Positions 54,247 to 63,401 of a DNA stretch of 64,000 bases are shown piece by piece. Under the pieces are notes generated by a model, which made no database searches, had not been told where the DNA came from, and worked only from the letters and a program-made list of their open reading frames with translations. The stretch is from Nitrososphaeraceae archaeon (GTDB lineage: Archaea; Thermoproteota; Nitrososphaeria; Nitrososphaerales; Nitrososphaeraceae): NCBI GenBank assembly GCA_009377575.1, contig WHTU01000010.1, forward strand, positions 17,422-81,421, given 5' to 3'. Positions within the stretch are counted from its first letter, which is position 1, and every line of letters starts with the position of its first letter. Both the position numbers and the translations under genes were made by a program.

Positions 54247-54614
54247 TACAGGGATAGACCCGGTCCGGCTTATCCATAAGAAAGTAGGGTCATCAAGGTG
54301 CTAGATTGTACGAAGAGTTAAGGATTGCTTTATAACCATTAGGTGACACTTACTGTAAAGTACAGGAATGGCTAAACATTTTCTTTATTCTTGTACTAAA
54401 TTGGACAGCCAAATAGTTCTGCTTTGAGTTAACTATCTCTTCATTCACTCACCTCTCACATTACCTACACCCGATACGTGGACTGGGTGTGAGAATGATC
54501 GTGTTAATATAGAAAGGAACTTTTGATATCTTATATTGGGTTAAACAAGTGTTCGCAGAGATGTCCGGAGTGGATGAACATTATTTTCTTTCCTTATTCT
54601 TAAAGATCGTAGGC
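54247..54614. other. Intergenic region
   Basis: 370 AT-rich bases. A 19-codon frame at ~54367 and a small CACCC/GGGTG stem at ~54467-54490 were noted. The TTCGAA-containing stretch at ~54620 is not a tRNA; it lies in the minus-strand frame below. Confidence 0.4.
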
Positions 54615-54889
54615 CTATATGATTCGAACTGGATTCCTTTTTATAGTATCATTCAGGCCTTCTCGGAAGCTATCTTGAGGAACCAACGTGATATTATACA
54701 ATCGTTCGATTCCTTGCCTTTCTTTTGAAGCATGAATTTTATCTGGAATAACCCAGTCCTTAAGAAAGAAATGTATACGTTCTCTTTTGCCGATTCTACA
54801 CACAGAAGCAAAATTCAAGTAATCCCCTTTGTCGTATCCATACCATTTGTTATTCCACTGCTCCCGTTTTAATCTAGTAACCTTGTTTA
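54615..54889 (-). CDS. Hypothetical protein, start unclear (possibly a remnant)
   Basis: The frame is open from a TAG at ~54893 to the stop at 54615, reading REQWNNKWYGYDKGDYLNFA, then SVCRIGKRERIHFFLKDWVI and a basic end. The only start codon is TTG 54818 in the middle, giving 67 residues; the upstream ~24 codons look coding but have no start. Probably a truncated gene. Family unknown. Confidence 0.38.
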
Positions 54890-54997
54890 TAGGCGACTAA
54901 GGAAGATTGGAGAAGCGCAGACCGATTAGAGTCCAAAAGAAGGTTTACCTCAAGATATAACGGGCTTCTCTGGTCTATCTTGGCATAACATCAGAAA

Positions 54998-55594
54998 TCA
55001 GAAGGATGTTCGGGCCGACTTTGTGATTAGTGCTGCACGTTCAATGAGATATTTAAGAAATTCAATATCATCTGTCAAATAATTTGAACTGGCTTCTAAA
55101 CCTAGTTTGGTTGCTATCGTATTCCGTGTTGATGCATTAACGGTGAAATCGGTACTATTAGCTTCTGGTAACGATTGCAATGCATAATCGCGAGCCTTGA
55201 GCAAATCACGTTTATTTTTAGAAAACAGGACAAAGCATGCACATTTTCCAGATTTTATTCCAGCATAACTTATTGCCTTAGAAATTTGAGTAGTGCAAGA
55301 AATTCGTAATAACAGGTCAAGTTCTGGTCGGTTAGCAGCTGTAATCCCTCTTCTAAGAGCTTCCAAGGTAATCTTTAATGCCTCGATCAAGTGTTGCAAA
55401 CCAAAAATGGCCTCGGGATTAAATCCTTGAATGTAAACGTTCTCAAAACGGTGTCGTATTTGGTCTACTAACTTAGTCCCAATCACACTCTCCAATTTAC
55501 CACAACAAAAGGCTGAAACGTAGAAGTTTGATAACCTGAATACAGAGGAGATATTCTTTCCATTCAATTGTGTTTCATCAAAGTTTGTAAGCAA
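54998..55594 (-). CDS. cgi121: KEOPS complex subunit Cgi121
   Basis: 198 residues. The Cgi121/TPRKB signature covers the middle: IQGFNPEAIFGLQHLIEALK, then ITAANRPELDLLLRISCTTQ and ISKAISYAGIKSG. It is the subunit that binds the tRNA CCA end in the t6A-forming KEOPS complex with Kae1-Bud32-Pcc1. C-terminal extension (~150-198) is longer than in Pyrococcus/Methanocaldococcus. Third gene of the minus-strand operon after eS17 and a ubiquitin-like gene. ATG 55594. Confidence 0.86.
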   Translation of the reverse strand: MLTNFDETQLNGKNISSVFRLSNFYVSAFCCGKLESVIGTKLVDQIRHRFENVYIQGFNPEAIFGLQHLIEALKITLEALRRGITAANRPELDLLLRISCTTQISKAISYAGIKSGKCACFVLFSKNKRDLLKARDYALQSLPEANSTDFTVNASTRNTIATKLGLEASSNYLTDDIEFLKYLIERAALITKSARTSF

Positions 55595-55669
55595 AAAGAG
55601 GCAGCGAAAGTGATATCTCTTACCCTTCCAATTATAGGTTACTCCATAATTTCATTGCAACGTGAAGCA

Positions 55670-55936
55670 TCAGAATGCAGTTCCACCGCCATGCACTATG
55701 GTCACGACGGTTACCTCGTCTCCCTCTTTAGCTGATGCATCCATCCCACCTAATATTGAGCAGTCAACACCATTTACGGCGATGACAACGTTGTCGAAAT
55801 TGAGTCTAGCAGGTTCTGCGGCATTTTTCCTTAGCAAGTCCATTATGTAAGACACCTTGACGACAGGTTCTGTGATACGAATCAACTCCTGCCCAACGAT
55901 TTTTTTTACGCCCCCCAAAAGCCGAACTGTAATCAA
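55670..55936 (-). CDS. Ubiquitin-like / MoaD-ThiS family protein
   Basis: 88 residues of beta-grasp fold (ITVRLLGGVKKIVGQELIRI ... LNFDNVVIAVNGVDCSI ... KEGDEVTVVTIVHGGG). MoaD, ThiS, SAMP and Urm1 proteins end in Gly-Gly exposed for adenylation; here three Gly are followed by Thr-Ala-Phe, so the reactive end would need trimming. It overlaps nothing but begins two bases after the eS17 stop, implying translational coupling. Sulfur carrier or protein modifier; undetermined. Confidence 0.85.
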   Translation of the reverse strand: MITVRLLGGVKKIVGQELIRITEPVVKVSYIMDLLRKNAAEPARLNFDNVVIAVNGVDCSILGGMDASAKEGDEVTVVTIVHGGGTAF

Positions 55937-55938
55937 TG

Positions 55939-56199
55939 TTACACGTTATTTGTCTCCTTCTCTTCCGAAATTTCGTCCTCAATTTCAATATCTGCGTCGG
56001 AATCATCTTCAAGAATCTTTTCTTGAACTTTCTGTTTTCGAAGATACGAGGTTATATATCCCGCCACCCTATTGCGAAGGACTTTTGATTTCGTAACCGC
56101 AATCTCTTGCAGGGCCTTCTTGTTCTTTTCAAAATCTGGACCAAAACGATCCGGATACTTCTCCAACACTGTTGTAGATATTCTCTTTATGCGATCCAT
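55939..56199 (-). CDS. rps17e: Small-subunit ribosomal protein eS17
   Basis: 86 residues. MDRIKRISTTVLEKYPDRFG, then DFEKNKKALQEIAVTKSKVL and RNRVAGYITSYLRK match eS17. A Glu/Asp tail (DDSDADIEIEDEISEEKETN) extends it by ~25 residues and is unusual for a ribosomal protein. First gene of the operon with the ubiquitin-like gene and cgi121. ATG 56199. Confidence 0.93.
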   Translation of the reverse strand: MDRIKRISTTVLEKYPDRFGPDFEKNKKALQEIAVTKSKVLRNRVAGYITSYLRKQKVQEKILEDDSDADIEIEDEISEEKETNNV

Positions 56200-56379
56200 A
56201 TGACAGCAGCGTGTTTAGTTAATTGATAGACTATTTTAGCCTATCTTCTGTTTCCATTGATTCAGACATGATGCATTGAAAGATGAATACTATTCTGTCA
56301 TCGCGACTTCATCTGAATTAAGATGGAACTACAGCTTAGCCAACTTTCAATTCGACTTGAATTACCATTCTCTAATTGC

Positions 56380-56751
56380 TTAATTGTTCTTAATACCCTG
56401 AGCAGGTACTTTCGCTTTAATCCTTCTACTAAACTTCTCTCTTTCGATGTCATTGTTGATTTTTGCAAGTACATACTGTCTCAGTGATCGAGCTAGATCG
56501 CTTTTTTCGTTAAGCTTAAAGGTTTTAGTTTCGCTTTTCTTTCCCATTTCTTCCAGCAAACCCTTCTCTACCAGTGCTGGGATCATTTTTCGCAGACTGG
56601 CTATCGGAATAGGTACGATTTGACTAATCTCGCCCAGCGAATAGTCAAAAGGTTCGTTGATTATCAGAAAATCCAAGACCCTTGCGATAGCATTCCCAAA
56701 GATATCTTCGAGTGGTCGAGCTCCCACATCATAAATGGTGGCGGATTCCAA
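56380..56751 (-). CDS. Winged-helix DNA-binding protein
   Basis: 123 residues. LEDIFGNAIARVLDFLIINE (helix 1), YSLGEISQIVPIPIASLRKM (helices 2-3) and ALVEKGLLEEMGKKSETKTF (wing), then a basic tail. This matches small archaeal winged-helix regulators. It is divergent from the 56890 gene, with a shared AT-rich promoter region between. ATG 56751. Confidence 0.75.
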   Translation of the reverse strand: MESATIYDVGARPLEDIFGNAIARVLDFLIINEPFDYSLGEISQIVPIPIASLRKMIPALVEKGLLEEMGKKSETKTFKLNEKSDLARSLRQYVLAKINNDIEREKFSRRIKAKVPAQGIKNN

Positions 56752-56889
56752 ATTGTATGAAAATTAATAGAGTCAATTATTTAAACTTGAGTGTAACATT
56801 GGTTTCTTGCGATTAACACATTTGATTTGATAATTGATGATTAATTTGATTAATTTAAATAACAGTATGAGAATTTTTAGCTATACTAG

Positions 56890-57621
56890 ATGCTAGTTAT
56901 CCAAGAATGGCAAAAATGGATATTGAAGCAGTTAATCTGTGAAGGTATTCACAAGAGTATCTCTGAGAGCCAATTATTCAGGGAGGCTGGAAGACATTAT
57001 GAACCTAATTTCCAATCCGCATTACGTTCCCTTATCGACGAAGGAATTGTTATGGTTCTTGAATCGCATCGTCAGAAGAAGTATCTGGTCAATTTCGACA
57101 TGATAGACGTAGCACAAAGTATAATCAATTCGCATTCTAAATTGAACCGAATCAAAGTGATTCAGCCGTTTATGCCTGAACCGGAAGGCTTCGTCTATTG
57201 GTTTGATAACAATCAGGAGGGCAGAAAGTATCGCAGACAGAATATTTACAGATTCTACACAAGGGAGACAGACAGGATGGAATTTGCAGCACAACTGATA
57301 ACTCAATCGATGTCACGCTCGAGGACGCTATATATGGGTTCGCTCAATAATTCTAACTCTTATATTTACAAGATATGGCGAGCGGCATTAGAGTTGTCTG
57401 ATGAGAGTGAGGATGGGACCTTCATACTCCAGGATCTTCAGGATAGGGAACGAGTAGCATGTGGAAACAATCGACAAAGAGGCAAAATAGGAATTGCGAT
57501 TTTCAAGAAACTCGGATATATACAGGAGATAGGTACGAAGGGCAACTCGACTCGGTTCAAGATTAGTGGACGCAAACCCTTCTCAGTAACGTTGGATGAA
57601 ATTTTCACAGTATCTACTTAA
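56890..57621 (+). CDS. Hypothetical protein with winged-helix-like repeats (243 aa)
   Basis: N-terminal part (~1-75) reads like a winged helix (ILKQLICEGIHKSISESQLF, LIDEGIVMVLESHRQKKYLV), a middle Arg/Tyr/Gln-rich section (GRKYRRQNIYRFYTRETDRM) and a C-terminal part (~180-243) that could be another wing (GIAIFKKLGYIQEIGTKGNS). Possible nucleic-acid-binding protein; family not recognised. ATG 56890. Confidence 0.5.
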   Translation: MLVIQEWQKWILKQLICEGIHKSISESQLFREAGRHYEPNFQSALRSLIDEGIVMVLESHRQKKYLVNFDMIDVAQSIINSHSKLNRIKVIQPFMPEPEGFVYWFDNNQEGRKYRRQNIYRFYTRETDRMEFAAQLITQSMSRSRTLYMGSLNNSNSYIYKIWRAALELSDESEDGTFILQDLQDRERVACGNNRQRGKIGIAIFKKLGYIQEIGTKGNSTRFKISGRKPFSVTLDEIFTVST

Positions 57622-57676
57622 CGATAATAGGGTGGCGAGAAATTCGAGGACTTTACATGTAATTGGGAAGCTAGGA

Positions 57677-58243
57677 ATGATGGTGGAAAAAAAATTACGG
57701 AATAATCACTCAAGACCGGTCGACGTAATACACACTGCAAAAGTTCATTCAGGAAGAATCTCCTTGAGAATTGACAAATTCATAATGAATGGTAACATTA
57801 TAGAAAAAGAAATAGTAGAACATAGTCCTTCAGTGGGGATGATTCCTGTAGATCGTCATTCATATGTCTATTTGGTTCAGCAATATAGACATGCAACAGG
57901 GAAATCTCTGCTAGAAATTCCCGCTGGAAAAATTGAAAAAGGCGAAGCTCCCGAAAAGGCTGCTTTTCGGGAGCTAGCTGAAGAGATAGGCTATACTGGA
58001 AAATTTTCTCTTTTAACGACTTTTTACCTTGCTCCCGGATATGACACGGAGCTAATGTACCTCTTCCAATGTACTGACTTGAAAAGAGTGGTGCGGGGCC
58101 AGCTTGACGATGATGAGAATATTTCTATCAAGAGAATGAAGATGGGAACTGCGATTCGCAGATGCTTAAGTGGAGAGATTCAGGATTGCAAGACTATAGC
58201 AGGTCTTCTAGCTTATTCTGCACAAAAGAATGTCACATTATGA
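57677..58243 (+). CDS. Nudix hydrolase, ADP-ribose pyrophosphatase type
   Basis: 188 residues from ATG 57677 (MMVEKKLRNN), preferred over 57596 because the latter runs inside the upstream gene. YVYLVQQYRHATGKSLLEIPAGK leads into the full Nudix box GKIEKGEAPEKAAFRELAEEIGY (listed here by its ends: G-K-I-E-K-G-E and R-E-L-A-E-E). Downstream FYLAPGYDTELMYLFQC fits ADP-sugar hydrolases, which turn ADP-ribose into AMP and ribose 5-phosphate. Confidence 0.92.
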   Translation: MMVEKKLRNNHSRPVDVIHTAKVHSGRISLRIDKFIMNGNIIEKEIVEHSPSVGMIPVDRHSYVYLVQQYRHATGKSLLEIPAGKIEKGEAPEKAAFRELAEEIGYTGKFSLLTTFYLAPGYDTELMYLFQCTDLKRVVRGQLDDDENISIKRMKMGTAIRRCLSGEIQDCKTIAGLLAYSAQKNVTL

Positions 58244-58320
58244 ATTCTGTAAACCAATTAAGAGTAGCCTTGATTTACAGCTAGCAGTCAAAGAGGGCAA
58301 ATATCACCCTCTGCAACCAA

Positions 58321-58704
58321 TCATTTTTTCTTATCATAGATGCTATTGATCAAGTTAGCCAATTTGATATCTTGGTCACTTATGCCCTTAACGTCATGGG
58401 TCATTAGATCGATCGTAACTGTGTCATATACATTAAACCACTCCGGATGATGGTCCATCTTTTCCGCATGAAGAGCAACTTCGGTCATGAAAGTAAAAGC
58501 CCCGACGAAATTCTTGAATTTGAATGATCGATGAAGCTTGGAATCCTTAATGGACCAAGCCTCCAAACTGGAGATTGCTGCCTCTATCTCACTTCCTGAA
58601 AGTTTAATATACTTTTTTTGCTGATCGTTTGACATACTGTTTAGTAGTATTTTCATGTTATTAGGGGTTTTTCTTTGCTTGTCATCTCCAAGTTTTGTTG
58701 ACAT
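58321..58704 (-). CDS. 4a-hydroxytetrahydrobiopterin dehydratase (PCD/DCoH)
   Basis: 127 residues. The catalytic core is [20 protein letters not shown] then [32 protein letters not shown] is the family helix. Dehydrates pterin carbinolamines; in archaea likely linked to pterin cofactor recycling. An ~25-residue polar N-terminus precedes the domain; ATG 58632 (MSNDQQKKY) is an alternative start. Confidence 0.93.
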   Translation of the reverse strand: MSTKLGDDKQRKTPNNMKILLNSMSNDQQKKYIKLSGSEIEAAISSLEAWSIKDSKLHRSFKFKNFVGAFTFMTEVALHAEKMDHHPEWFNVYDTVTIDLMTHDVKGISDQDIKLANLINSIYDKKK

Positions 58705-58850
58705 TCAACCATACGTGAATTTTGGGATTAGCTATCCTTCACACTCACGAAAAATAACTCCCTGAAGTCAATACATGCGTTGGATTCTAGCGATTCCTAT
58801 CTGGATACTAGAGCTAATGTTATATTCTCCTAAACCCAAAATATTTAACC

Positions 58851-59285
58851 GTGAAATTCGTTGATGACGAAGGTTCTATCATAGTACCAAAGTCTGTTAG
58901 ACCTATAATTGACTATCCTGAGACAGTACTTGGCGATAGATGTGGTGCATCAAGGCAATTCAGGCTTGGAAAACTTCACATAAGAGAATACGATAATTAT
59001 TATTCAGTCCATTCAGACAAGATTAGCCCGATAAATGATCCTCTTGGGCATATAATTGCTGATGCTCCAGAATACTTGGTTGGAATTCTCTCTGGAATCT
59101 CGATCTATTCAAGCTTCAAAGATGTGCCTATCGCTCGTTCCAGAAAGAGCGGCGTAAATTCGAAATCTTCTTCAGTAATTGGAGGTAAGGATTTGCTATC
59201 ACCTTATCTTGCAGGAATATTTGCTGCTTATTCTAGCTATACTATCACCAAGTCTTTAAAAAAGCTGGCCCAAAGGCGACGATAG
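58851..59285 (+). CDS. Hypothetical protein paired with the UbiB-type kinase (144 aa)
   Basis: Starts at GTG 58851, right after AAATATTTAACC. N-terminal strands (DYPETVLGDRCGASRQFRLG, REYDNYYSVHSDKISPINDP) and a Gly/Ala-rich, weakly hydrophobic C-half (LLSPYLAGIFAAYSSYTITK) ending in a basic tail. Ends three bases before the ABC1 kinase start, so they are one transcript and may work together. Family not recognised. Confidence 0.6.
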   Translation: MKFVDDEGSIIVPKSVRPIIDYPETVLGDRCGASRQFRLGKLHIREYDNYYSVHSDKISPINDPLGHIIADAPEYLVGILSGISIYSSFKDVPIARSRKSGVNSKSSSVIGGKDLLSPYLAGIFAAYSSYTITKSLKKLAQRRR

Positions 59286-59288
59286 ATT

Positions 59289-60935
59289 TTGGAAAAAATA
59301 GAGCATTTAGATAATCAGGATTCCTCCGAGCCTATTACCACTGCAGATGCAGTTTCAAAAACGATGGAATCAGCGACAGGAGTCTCGAAATTATATCTTA
59401 TTAAGGTACTAATTAAGCTGATTCCAATACTAATTCATCTGAGAAGGGACCGTCGGGAGTGGGTAAAAAGGGAGGGCAGAAATATTGACACCAAGAAATA
59501 CATCAAGCATGCAGAGCGGACTCTTGCCACATTCATTGCGCTTGGTCCTTCATACATTAAACTAGGCCAATGGTTATCAACCAGAACTGATGTTCTCCCT
59601 CAACCTTATCTTGAAGTCCTGGCCAAGCTGCAGGATGATGTACCTCCCTCAGATTTTTCCTTGGTTCAGGAGACCATAGAAAAGGAAATAGGAAAAATTG
59701 ACCAGGTCTTCGATAAGTTTGATAAGAAGGCCAAATCTGGAGCTAGCCTTGGGCAGGTCTATTTAGCTAGCTACAAGGGACGGGATGTTATCATCAAAGC
59801 ATCACGACCTCATATAGAGAAAACAGTCTCAAGAGATATTCTGGTTCTAAAGTCAATCCTTCCTTTAGCAACCCGCTTTATAGATCCCAATCTGAGGTAT
59901 TCTGTTGAGGCGATGTTTTCGCAATTTGTCGAAACTATTAGCGAAGAGATGGATTACAGAATTGAAGCAAGAAATCTTAAGACGATTCGGCGAAACTTGA
60001 GCCATGATCCAATGGTACTGATTCCAGAGCTTATTTCAGAGATAACTTCTAGACACGTTCTCTCTATGGAGTACATTCCTGGTACAAAGATAACAGATAT
60101 TGCAACATTGAACGCCATGGGTTTGGATAGGGAGAGGATCGTATCGAAGGTACATCGTATATTCTTCAAAATGCTCCTGAAGGATAGTATTTTTCATGCT
60201 GATCCTCATCCTGGAAACATTTCTGTTACTTCTGATGGCAGGATCATTCTTTACGACTTTGGAATGGTAGGAAGAATCGATGATGATACTCGATTAAAAC
60301 TAGTGAGATTGTACCTAGGCTTAATTGAAAAAGACCCTGTGCGAGCAGTGAATGTATTAATAGATTTGGGTACACTAGAACCTTCCGTTAACAGGTACAT
60401 TGTTGAAAAGGCGTTGGAGTTTAGCATTAGATCGCTTCATGGTCAGCAAGTAGACAGGATGGAAGTGAAGGCCCTCATCGACCTAACGAATAAGACGATG
60501 AGTAAATTCCCATTTAGACTCCCAAAGAATCTGGCATTGTATATGCGGATGAGCTCTATACTTGAAGGGATTTATCACCATCATAAGGTTAAATTCCAAT
60601 TTGTTAAAGTGTTGGCTGATATACTGGCTGAAGAAGGATTGCTAAGAGATGCATACATAGAAGAGACTAAAGACTATTTCAAGCGGCTCGCAAACGGAAT
60701 AGAGGCTAGTATTGGCTTAGCACCCTTTCTAAGATCGTATATGGAAGCGGATCTTCGCACAAAGGAGATGTCCTCTAGAAGACAATGGCTAACTTCAATT
60801 AGCATTATAGGTTCAGGATTATTTATTGGATCAGCAATATTCATTCAATACAATTTGTACTTAGGAATAGCTGGGTTATTAGCTTCTGCAGGAACATTTA
60901 TCGCAACCCTCGCCGTTGCAAGAAGAAAACGATAG
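59289..60935 (+). CDS. ABC1/UbiB-family atypical protein kinase, membrane-anchored
   Basis: 548 residues from TTG 59289. KxGQ-type motif in GPSYIKLGQWLSTRTDVLPQ, Ala-rich loop ASLGQVYLA, AIRMLK-like RDVIIKASRP, catalytic HADPHPGNISV and DFGMVGRID. Two hydrophobic segments at the C-terminus (residues ~500-545) anchor it. UbiB-type kinases support quinone synthesis; thaumarchaea use menaquinone, so that role is plausible. Confidence 0.94.
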   Translation: MEKIEHLDNQDSSEPITTADAVSKTMESATGVSKLYLIKVLIKLIPILIHLRRDRREWVKREGRNIDTKKYIKHAERTLATFIALGPSYIKLGQWLSTRTDVLPQPYLEVLAKLQDDVPPSDFSLVQETIEKEIGKIDQVFDKFDKKAKSGASLGQVYLASYKGRDVIIKASRPHIEKTVSRDILVLKSILPLATRFIDPNLRYSVEAMFSQFVETISEEMDYRIEARNLKTIRRNLSHDPMVLIPELISEITSRHVLSMEYIPGTKITDIATLNAMGLDRERIVSKVHRIFFKMLLKDSIFHADPHPGNISVTSDGRIILYDFGMVGRIDDDTRLKLVRLYLGLIEKDPVRAVNVLIDLGTLEPSVNRYIVEKALEFSIRSLHGQQVDRMEVKALIDLTNKTMSKFPFRLPKNLALYMRMSSILEGIYHHHKVKFQFVKVLADILAEEGLLRDAYIEETKDYFKRLANGIEASIGLAPFLRSYMEADLRTKEMSSRRQWLTSISIIGSGLFIGSAIFIQYNLYLGIAGLLASAGTFIATLAVARRKR

Positions 60936-60947
60936 TTTTTAGTCCAG

Positions 60948-61340
60948 TTACGAAATAGGGATTGTACTGTATCTAGGAATAGGTATCCGTAAGGTAACGA
61001 CGCCGTCAACATATGTTGCAGAACCCAGCACTTGGTCCTCCTCCGTAACCTTGATAGGTAATGGAACCTTCTTGTTGATATGTATCGGTCTCTGCCTGAA
61101 GTAGACGCTGCCCGTATTTAGATTCTTGTCTACTTGCCTTTTTGCATTTATGGAAAGGATATTGTCTAATAATCTCAACGAGATATCTTGCTTTGAAAAT
61201 CCTGGAAGGTCGATTAAAATGACCAAGTCGGAGCCGTCTTCATACATATCCAATGCAGGCATCACGAATTCGTAGAATTCTCTTGACCTGTTTCCAAGCT
61301 CTCTCATCAATTCTTCAGCCATATATTGTCCAAATCCCAT
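60948..61340 (-). CDS. Hsp20 / alpha-crystallin small heat-shock protein
   Basis: 130 residues. The alpha-crystallin domain runs ~28-125 (PALDMYEDGSDLVILIDLPG, FSKQDISLRLLDNILSINAK, ATYVDGVVTLRIPIPR). The IxI motif near the C-terminus is IPI (PRYSTIPIS). ATP-independent holdase. Convergent with the kinase gene (12 bases apart). ATG 61340. Confidence 0.92.
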   Translation of the reverse strand: MGFGQYMAEELMRELGNRSREFYEFVMPALDMYEDGSDLVILIDLPGFSKQDISLRLLDNILSINAKRQVDKNLNTGSVYFRQRPIHINKKVPLPIKVTEEDQVLGSATYVDGVVTLRIPIPRYSTIPIS

Positions 61341-61477
61341 AATATATGTAATTAGATCATATTGTTATAAATCCTTTCACTTAGGGGCAGGAAGTCTTGA
61401 CCTAGTTTTATCAAGGTTCAGGGAGAGTTATCTAAGGCACAAACTATTAATTTATAACTTTAAAAATTGATCATGTC

Positions 61478-62908
61478 TTGGATAGACAAGATCTTTTTTC
61501 GTACATCGATTCTAGAAAGGATGATGTAATAGCTGATCTTCAATCACTCATCAGACAGCGCAGTGTTTCTGCAAAGAAGCAAGGCTTGGAACAATGTGCA
61601 GCCGTCGTTGCAGGAATCATGATTAAAGCCGGCATCAATACAAGGATTTTAAACCTGCCCAAAGATGGCAAGCCTGACGGCCAGAGCAGTATGGCACCAC
61701 CTATCGTTTACGGAGAAGTGAAAATGAAGAGAAAGACAGGCCGCACTCCTAGAACTCTATTATTCTACAACCATTACGACGTACAACCAGAGGATCCCAT
61801 TGAGCTTTGGGAACATGATCCATACGAAGGTATAGTTGAAGGAGATTACATTTACGGCAGAGGATCCTCCGATGACAAGGGAGAGCTAATTACTCGCATT
61901 AAGGCAGTCGAATACTATCTTAAATTCTTCGGTGATGTTCCGTGTAACATCAAATTTCTTGTAGAAGGAGAGGAGGAGATAGGCAGTATTCATGTAGGGG
62001 AGTATTTAGCAAAGTATCACGACGATTTCGCATGCGACGGTGTCATCTGGGAGTTCGGCTACGTCAATGAACAGAACATCCCGATAATAACCCTTGGAAT
62101 GAAAGGCTTGCTATTCGTGGAGTTAACTGCCACTGGCCCCACCCGGGATGCTCATTCCAGCCTTGCAGTTTTGATTGAAAATCCTGCTTGGAAGTTGGTT
62201 CGCGCTTTGAACAAACTTACCGATACCTCCGGTAGGATACTAATCAATGATTGGTACAAGGAAGTTAGAGATCTTACTGAGAGCGAAAAAGCATACTTGA
62301 ACACAGAGAGCTTTGATGAGATTCGATTTAAAACGGAATATGGTATTCATTCATTCCTGAACAATGTTCAAGGCGTAGAGATCCAGAAAGCATTGGTCAC
62401 AATGCCCACCTGTAATATTGCTGGGATGATCTCCGGGTATACTGGAGAAGGCGCAAAGACTATCATCCCCTCGACAGCGAGTGTAAAAATCGATTTCCGA
62501 CTTGTACCGGAAATGGACCCCCTTGTCCAATTTGAACGACTCAAGAAATATCTTTTTGACAATGGGTTCGATGAAAGGTCATTAAAGGTTCGGCTCTTGC
62601 ACGGAGAGGCTGCCTCACGAACAAACGTCGATGATCCGTTTGTAGATGTAGTAAGTGAGTCAGCAAGGGAGGTATATGGAGATGCAAAAATAAGCGTTTC
62701 ATCTCCTGCTACGGGACCAATGGATTCCTTCTCAAAGAATCTTAACGTGCCGTGCATATCCATTGGTAGCACGTTTATTTATTCAAAAATGCATTCGCCC
62801 AACGAATTCGCTAGAACTGATCTACTCCTTAAAACCACTAAATGCATGTGTGGAATAATGGATAGGTTTGCAAGCCAGAATTCGATGACGGAGAACCAAC
62901 CAGAATAG
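61478..62908 (+). CDS. M20 family metallopeptidase (dipeptidase/ArgE-DapE-like)
   Basis: 476 residues. Metal ligands: FYNHYDVQPEDPIELWEHDP (His), YIYGRGSSDDKGELITRI (bridging Asp, Asp) and LVEGEEEIGSIHVGEYL (catalytic Glu, Glu); a C-terminal ligand at FIYSKMHSPNEFARTD (His). The dimerisation domain is in the middle. Closest to the carnosinase-like cytosolic dipeptidases. Starts at TTG 61478. Confidence 0.93.
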   Translation: MDRQDLFSYIDSRKDDVIADLQSLIRQRSVSAKKQGLEQCAAVVAGIMIKAGINTRILNLPKDGKPDGQSSMAPPIVYGEVKMKRKTGRTPRTLLFYNHYDVQPEDPIELWEHDPYEGIVEGDYIYGRGSSDDKGELITRIKAVEYYLKFFGDVPCNIKFLVEGEEEIGSIHVGEYLAKYHDDFACDGVIWEFGYVNEQNIPIITLGMKGLLFVELTATGPTRDAHSSLAVLIENPAWKLVRALNKLTDTSGRILINDWYKEVRDLTESEKAYLNTESFDEIRFKTEYGIHSFLNNVQGVEIQKALVTMPTCNIAGMISGYTGEGAKTIIPSTASVKIDFRLVPEMDPLVQFERLKKYLFDNGFDERSLKVRLLHGEAASRTNVDDPFVDVVSESAREVYGDAKISVSSPATGPMDSFSKNLNVPCISIGSTFIYSKMHSPNEFARTDLLLKTTKCMCGIMDRFASQNSMTENQPE

Positions 62909-63023
62909 CCTATATCAAGACACCATTCTAGGAAGTACAGCCTGCTTGCCCTTTTAAAACTGATATAACTCCAGCTCGAGGGAGGCGTAAACTACTTATT
63001 CAATATCATTAACAGCAACCATA

Positions 63024-63401
63024 ATGTCTACAATAAAAATAGCGGTAGTATTGAGTGTGTTCGCGGTACTCGCTGTTGGTTTGTCAATGGGGTATGCCTT
63101 TGTATATGCCCAAGGAGCAAGTGTTGCGATACAACCAAATTCGGCAACATTAGGGGATAAGGCATATGTCCCTAACCCCGCTGAAGTGAAGGTAGGAGAG
63201 TCAGTAACTTGGACAAATGGCGATAGCCAAATACACACTGCTACTTCAGGTGCTGTGGGGGCTGAAGACTCTGGCAGTGTGTTCGATTCGAGTATATTGT
63301 CTCCAAAGGCAACATTCGACTTCACATTCGACACGGCCGGTGAATACGACTATTACTGTACGTTGCACCCGCAGATGTTTGGAAAGGTGGTTGTTTCTTA
63401 A
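63024..63401 (+). CDS. Secreted cupredoxin (plastocyanin-like blue copper protein)
   Basis: 125 residues. A signal peptide spans ~1-31 (AVVLSVFAVLAVGLSMGYAF ... VYA-Q). Type I copper ligands: His71 (QIHTAT), Cys112, His115 and Met118 (CTLHPQMFG). Small soluble electron carrier; thaumarchaea use many such proteins in place of cytochrome c. ATG 63024. Confidence 0.94.
   Translation: MSTIKIAVVLSVFAVLAVGLSMGYAFVYAQGASVAIQPNSATLGDKAYVPNPAEVKVGESVTWTNGDSQIHTATSGAVGAEDSGSVFDSSILSPKATFDFTFDTAGEYDYYCTLHPQMFGKVVVS

Noticed and set aside
54530..54650. tRNA-like pieces (TCCGGAGTGG and GATTCGAAC)
   Set aside because: Cannot be folded into a cloverleaf; the TTCGAA lies inside a minus-strand coding-like frame.
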